Source of the DNA: Dictyostelium firmibasis | Lineage: Eukaryota; Evosea; Eumycetozoa; Dictyosteliales; Dictyosteliaceae | Length of the DNA: 64,000 nt | Direction: 5' to 3' | Assembly: GCA_036169595.1 (NCBI GenBank) | Contig: CM069770.1 | Coordinates: forward strand, 2,577,501 to 2,641,500 | Notes under the pieces: model-generated | Databases searched by the model: none | What the model was told of the DNA's origin: nothing | What the model saw: the letters and a program-made list of their open reading frames with translations, nothing else | In this document: positions 58,501 to 64,000 of the stretch, one piece after another | Layout: each line of letters starts with the position of its first letter | Position numbering within the stretch: position 1 is the first letter of the stretch | Position numbers and translations under genes: made by a program

Positions 58501-61500
58501 AAATATTCAACCAAGTTTGGATACATTGAAAATATTCTTGGTCTATTAATTTCAGGTAGTTGAAATTCGATTGTATTGTAGAGTGATAAGATATTGATTG
58601 GTGAAATACCCATAATTAAACCATTATTAATTGCACCATTAACACCACCAATACCACCATTCATTGAAGGTTGATTTAAATTCATCAATGATGGGAAGAT
58701 CAAACGAGTTAAGAATTGTTTCATTTCAATTGAATAAGAGTTTTGAATTGAAATTGAACAAGTTTTCAATACCCAAGATATTGAGGATATCAATGCCTCA
58801 GTTCTTCTCTCTGATGAGCCATTGATTGTGATTGCATTTCTCAGTATTAATAGACTGTCATGATAGTAGTTTGGAAACTCCTGTTGAATGTATTTGATCA
58901 TTGGTTTCCATGTGATTGGATCACTTGACATCTTCCAAATGATCTCATGATAACTATCGACCAAGTGTGGATATCTTTCAACAAACTGTGTATTCATTAC
59001 ATTCTTAATGATCAAGGTAAGACATGACTTACTATTTGGTATGAAATCCTTTGAGAGATCTAAATTTGATGAGCAACCCAATAGGAAGTGAGCTAATGTG
59101 TATCTTCCACTACCGCTGTTGTTTGTGAGACATAACATTATCAATTGAGCTATTGTCCATTGAACAGAATTACTGGCATATTTAATAAACGAAATAGTTT
59201 GGTCATAGTTTGAACCAGAGAAATCCTCAAAATTCGACTCGTTGAATTCCATCATTTTTATGAATTTTGAGAGTATTAAATTTGGATCACTATCTAAGAA
59301 AACTGTTGAAATCTGATGAGTATAACATTCGAAACTATAGATCAATCTTATTGCACGCAATGAAATCGATGGTAACTCATGATCGATTAATTTTGCAATT
59401 GATACGATCGGTCTACTATAATCCATATTCGAGAGGTTGACTACTAAACTCTTTGCATTCTCAATGTCATAGACTGTATTATCAGATATCAACAATAACA
59501 AATCCAAACATTTTAATACCAATAGATTAAAATCATCATTATCCTGTTGTTGTAATTGTTGAAATACTAAATTCAAAATAATTCTGGAGGAGTCTTGATT
59601 ATATCCTCCTTGTAGTTGTTTTTGCTGTTGTTGAATTTGTTGTTGAATTAAAATCGATTGATCATTTGAATAATCGACTATCTTTATAATATTCTCCAAT
59701 GTTGTCTTTTTATTTTGTTGTTGTCCATGATGTTTTTGCTGAGCAATAGTATACTGTTGACCATTTGATAATGAAGAACGATTTAACTCAATATATAATT
59801 GATAGCATGGATGTTGTTTATCAATTTGATAGTTTTGAATTGATAGATTGAATTGAATGATTGAGAATTCAAATATTTTCATTAGGGTTAAAGCGAATTT
59901 CCATTTTTCATCCAATGTATTGAATGACTTAATATTCAATAGATTGAATAGATCCATACAACTATCTAAATAGGATTTGAGCTTCAAAGACTCTTGATAA
60001 TGGTTACTTTTATCGAATAGGAAAGATGATTGTTGAATCAATTGTAATAACAAATCCAACGATTGTTGGGTGAATGAAAGTTCATTTAAGCCACCAACAG
60101 AGCTTAAACCACTGTTGAATAGATTGGTTTCATTAATGAGTCTCCAAATTTCGGCCACATAGATTGGATATTGTGAGTATGAGGTAATTACTGATAATGC
60201 GCTCGATTTCAATTTTGAGTCAACTTGTGATACTGCAAATTGGAATGCCAATGAAATCAATGGCCCAATCTTTAGAAATACATTACCAACTGCCATCGAT
60301 GATTCAACTAATCTTGAAATCAATTGGAAAATACTAGAAAGTGCATCACTATCTTTTTCTGATAATAATAATTGTGTTATCTTCACTGGTGAGGTTGTAA
60401 TTGCTCCAATTGAATTTGGTGTATTTGGTATATTTTGCTGTCCTTGTTGTTGCTGACCTTGTTGTTGGCCTTGTTGTTGTTGTTGTTGGAATTGTCCTTG
60501 TTGTGGTTGGAATTGCTGTCCTTGTTGTGGTTGGAATTGTTGATATGGTGTATTTGGTGTTTGTTGACCATATGATTGCTGTTGTTGCTGTTGGTGATGT
60601 TGTGGAGTTGAAGAAATTTGCTGAGTAGTTGTCATAGTTGAATTCATTTGATTGGATTGGATCGATTGACTAAATTCCATACTATTTAATGCATGAGCAT
60701 AGGATGAAAAGTTTTGGAATAATTTTGCCCATGTAAATTGTGCGCTACCTTGAGCAAAGAAATTGAAAACTTCATTTGTATTACATCTAGCTAATGATCC
60801 CATCAATTTAAATGATGAAATGATTAAATCATCATGAATTCTAAACCAAAGATTTTGAAAATAATTAACTTGTTCACAAACTCTCCAAAATTCAATCGAA
60901 CTATTATTTTGATTATCAAATATATTTGACATTACTAAATTAAATGAATTTATAAATTCCATATCTTTTAAAAAAATAAAATAAAATAAAAATAATTAAT
61001 ATAATAAAGTTTTTTTTTTTTTTTTTTTCATATTTATAAATGAATAAAAAATAAAAAAAATACATACTAGTTGGATGACTTGATAAATTTGATAAAAATC
61101 TACATGATAAAATATTTATAAATGAACTAAAAAGGATATTTAATGGTGATAATAGATATTCTTGTGTTTGAACTGCTTGTAAAAGGAATTTATATGAATC
61201 TGTTTCTGGTGTAATTCGATTATTATTATTATTATTATTATTACTAATATTATTACTGTTATTATTTTCTTTTGAAATCTATAGAAATTTATAAAAATTT
61301 TTATTAGTTTAGAAAAATAAAAAAAAAAAATTTCCAATTGAAAATAAATTGCATACCAAAATTATATTAAAAATTGTATATAATGAAGATTTTATTGGGT
61401 GTTGATTATCAATTTGTTTAATTTCATTTTCAATTGAATCAATTGAACTAATTTCATTGAAAGAGTATCTTTTTTCAATTGCATTAAATACTTGATTATT

Positions 61501-61989
61501 TTTTACATTATCAAAAACTGCAAAAATTGTGAAATATAATGAAAACATCATTTCAAATAATGATTTCTTTAAAATTGATTCTTCTTTTCTTTCTTTTTCA
61601 ACTATTTGATTTAAAACTTTGATATATAATTTAATAATATCCTCTTTAATTGTAAACTAAAAAAAAAAAAAAACATATAAATATATATATTAATTTTTTT
61701 TTTTGTATTTTTTTTTTTATTTTTTGAATTTTTATTACTTACTTGAATTGAAATTAAAAATAAACATTCAACAATTTGAATACATTCTTTTACTCTAAAA
61801 CAACATTCTAATGGATTAACAGTACCATTCATATCTTTGACTTTATCTTCCAATGATTTAATTAAAATCGTTAAAATATTCTTATCATTAGTTTGTTCTG
61901 ATATTAATTCACCAATAAATGACTGTAATATATCATGTTTAATCTTTGAATGATTAATATCATTAGCAGAGTCTCTACTTTGTAATGTC

Positions 61990-62020
<31 letters not shown>

Positions 62021-62661
62021 TAAAATAATAAATATATGAAAAAAAAAAAAAAATATATAAAAATTAGAAATTATTTTCTCCTTTAATATAAAAAATAAAA
62101 AATAAAAAAAAACATACAAATAAAATTTCTCTTAAAAATTGTAAATAGCATGATCTATTTTGGTAAATAAATTTTTCTGATAATTCCATTAACTCTTTTT
62201 CATCTCTTGTTGTACTCTTTAATTTTATTTATTTTTTTAAAAAAAAAAAAAAAAAATTAGTTTATTATACTTTATTTTATTTTATTTTTATTTTTTTTAT
62301 TTATTTTTTATTTATTATTTTATTATTTTATTATACAAACATGATCAACAACAGAATATAAAATTCTACAAGCTAAATATTCATCAATGTTAAATCTATC
62401 AGAAATTTGAAATGCAATTGCAATGAATGAATCAGCCACAGAACCAATGAAACCATTATCCAATGGGAATGAATTTTTTTGGCTGATTTCTTTACGAATT
62501 TGAGTTGAATCATTTCCTTTTGATTTAAATGAAATGAATCTTTTTGAATCTGTGAAATTTGGTTTCTGTGATTGTAAATATTTCAATAATGAACCTGGTT
62601 CTTCGGTTCTTATATTATAATTTAATTTTTGAATCGGATTTTCAAAAATTTCTTCATTCAT
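55503..62661 (-). CDS. nup205: Nup205/Nup192-type scaffold nucleoporin
   Basis: Six exons on the minus strand (62661-62341, 62216-62118, 61988-61743, 61656-61357, 61278-61068, 60964-55503) give 2212 residues. The protein would be part of the inner ring of the nuclear pore complex. It is an all-helical solenoid. Recognisable family segments include FRIHDDLIISSFKLMGSLA, the stretch with LLQTVLKSPHQAIRGISYTC, and RGWRITAISCMQSILSVD followed by FLQNKGFIINMINDTCS and ILLPILQLFASL, which align with the C-terminal half of human NUP205. Dictyostelium-type inserts break the solenoid: a Gln-rich loop near residues 500-575, Asn-rich loops, and a Gln/Ser-rich segment close to the C-terminus. The first donor is GTTTGT, a weak site, but it is the only one that keeps the frame. 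The length is about 10% above human NUP205 (about 2010), explained by the inserts. Confidence 0.82.
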
Positions 62662-62873
62662 TTTTTAATTTTATCTTAAATATATATATTTATTTATGTA
62701 TGAAACAATGAAAAAAGAAATAATAGGGTGTTTATTATTGTTTATTATTATTATTATTATTTTATTTTTATGGTTATTAATTTAAACACCCTTATCAAAC
62801 GAGTTCAATGATCATCAAAATGAAAAAAAAAAAAAAAAATAAAAAAAAAAATGAAAAATAAAAAAAAAATGAA

Positions 62874-62910
<37 letters not shown>

Positions 62911-63547
62911 CGCTCTGTCGACAAAAGAAAAACAAATAAAAATAAAAAATAAAAAATTACAATAATTATCTAAACACACCTCTGTCTCTCTCTCTCTCTA
63001 TCTCTATCTCAAAATCTCATATAAACCTTTCCCCTCCCCCTCCTCGAGAACACCACAAATGCAAGGAGTTTTTAAATAATAATAAATAAAAAGAAATGAT
63101 TATTTCAAAACAATGTAACATTTTTAATTTATTTTTATTTTCTTTATTTTTTATTATAATATAAAAATATTTTTTAATCTTGTAGATACTTTTTTTTTTT
63201 ATTTTTTTTTTTTTTTATTTAATTTTTATTTTTATTTTTATTTTTATTTCTCTCTTTTCTCAATTACTTTTTTTTTTTAATATTTTAATATTTTTTTATT
63301 TATTCATATATATATATATATATATATATATGTGTATATAATATATATTTGCATATTTTGAAATGAAAAATAAAAAAAAAAAATAAAAAAATAAAGTATT
63401 ATTATTATTAGTTTTAAACTGAAAAAAATAAAAATAAAAAAAAAAAAAAAATTTAAAAATATCAGAAAAATCTTTTTTTTTTTCTCATCCGGAGTAGAAC
63501 AGTTGCTTCTCCACTGGCCCCCAATATTTAATTTTTTTTTTTATTTT

Positions 63548-63578
<31 letters not shown>

Positions 63579-63785
63579 ATTTTATTTTTTTTAATTGGAT
63601 ACTTATTTCATTTTTTGATTGTTGTGGTTTGTGTGTTTGTGTGTTGTTGTTTTTTTTATTTTTATTTTTATTTTTATTTTCATATTTAATTAAAGTGTTC
63701 TATGTATAATCAATCAAAAATAAATTAAAAAATATATCTATAAATTACCAAAAAAAAAAAACAAAAAAAAAAAAAAAAAAAAACA
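62662..63785. other. Divergent intergenic region with simple-sequence patches
   Basis: Contains an A-run with GCCGCTCTGTCGAC near 62910, a (TC)n run at 62981-63010 followed by the C-rich patch CCCCTCCCCCTCC near 63031, an (AT)n run at 63306-63330, and an unusually GC-rich block at 63487-63521 (CCGGAGTAGAACAGTTGCTT, then CTCCACTGGCCCCC) 265-300 bp upstream of the gene at 63786. No ORF was supported. Confidence 0.45.
63306..63350. repeat. (AT)n microsatellite
   Basis: About 13 AT units, then TGTGTATATAATATATATT. Non-coding. Confidence 0.9.
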
Positions 63786-64000
63786 ATGATGAAATCAATC
63801 GTTTTTACTATTATTTTAACAACAATTTTTATTGGTTGTGTTGTTAGTGTTTCAGTCAAGAATTACAATGAAAAAAGCTTTATTTCAATAGTTGGAAAAC
63901 ATCATAACGATGATAGTGATAGTAGTGCTGAATCAACCTCAACTTTTCAATCTGGTAATATTTTAATCACTGATCCAACATCTTTAAATCCAAATCAATT
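63786..64000 (+). CDS. Secreted protein of unknown function, 5' part only
   Basis: The ORF starts at an ATG after an A-rich leader and runs off the window. The visible 71 residues begin MMKSIVFTIILTTIFIGCVV, a clear signal peptide, followed by a polar Ser/Asp/His-rich segment (HHNDDSDSSAESTSTFQSG) and DPTSLNPNQ. No domain can be recognised from this part. It is likely to be an exported or surface protein. The family cannot be determined without the remainder. Confidence 0.7.
   Translation, partial: MMKSIVFTIILTTIFIGCVVSVSVKNYNEKSFISIVGKHHNDDSDSSAESTSTFQSGNILITDPTSLNPNQ

Noticed and set aside
63503-63709. 68-codon Phe-rich ORF upstream of the last gene
   Set aside because: It is a translation of T-runs in the promoter region of the gene at 63786.

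Overview
The window is nuclear DNA of a dictyostelid social amoeba, almost certainly Dictyostelium discoideum or a close relative. The evidence is extreme A+T richness with long A- and T-runs between genes, short T-rich GT..AG introns, (AAT)n and (CAA)n tracts both in and out of coding sequence, poly-Asn and poly-Gln protein segments, and families restricted to or expanded in Dictyostelium (FNIP-repeat proteins, ComC-like TIG/EGF membrane proteins). There are no operons, CRISPR arrays or bacterial signals. I saw no tRNA or rRNA gene by eye.

Layout. 0-15 kb: a desaturase fusion gene, a one-domain PARP-like protein, a secreted AA10-type lytic polysaccharide monooxygenase, a FNIP-repeat protein, a BIG/Sec7-type Arf exchange factor, and an unusual Ras-like GTPase. 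15-26.5 kb: a second FNIP protein with a long Asn tract and acidic tail, a receptor-free tyrosine phosphatase with an insertion in its catalytic domain, a PDAP1-like phosphoprotein, and an ER Hsp70-related GRP170/HYOU1 chaperone ending in HDEL. 26.8-38.5 kb: a very large, probably mitochondrial protein, a ZIP zinc transporter, two tiny genes that both begin with a 13-nt first exon, a cytosolic nucleoside diphosphate kinase and a COQ10-like ubiquinone chaperone. 38.5-55.3 kb: a tandem locus of ComC-like transmembrane proteins with two intact copies, at least two degraded copies between them and a third beside the second. This stretch also holds a degraded copy of an unrelated Gln/Ser-rich gene, three inverted repeats, a 600-bp (AAT)n tract and a possible mobile-element remnant. 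55.5-64 kb: a Nup205/Nup192-type scaffold nucleoporin and the start of a secreted protein cut by the window edge.

Most genes are unrelated single-copy housekeeping genes. The accessory part is the 38.5-55.3 kb locus. Its two intact six-exon genes are near-identical in exon 6, very similar in exons 1-3 and clearly divergent in exons 4-5. They also share short upstream motifs. That pattern fits gene conversion combined with diversification of an extracellular segment.

The other notable observation is the N-terminal half of the first gene. It aligns with omega-6 (delta-12) desaturases but has lost nearly all the metal-binding histidines, and it is fused to a delta-9-type desaturase whose histidine boxes are intact and which carries a cytochrome b5 domain. 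Exon boundaries were worked out by hand from splice sites and reading frame. All family calls come from motif recognition, with no database search.
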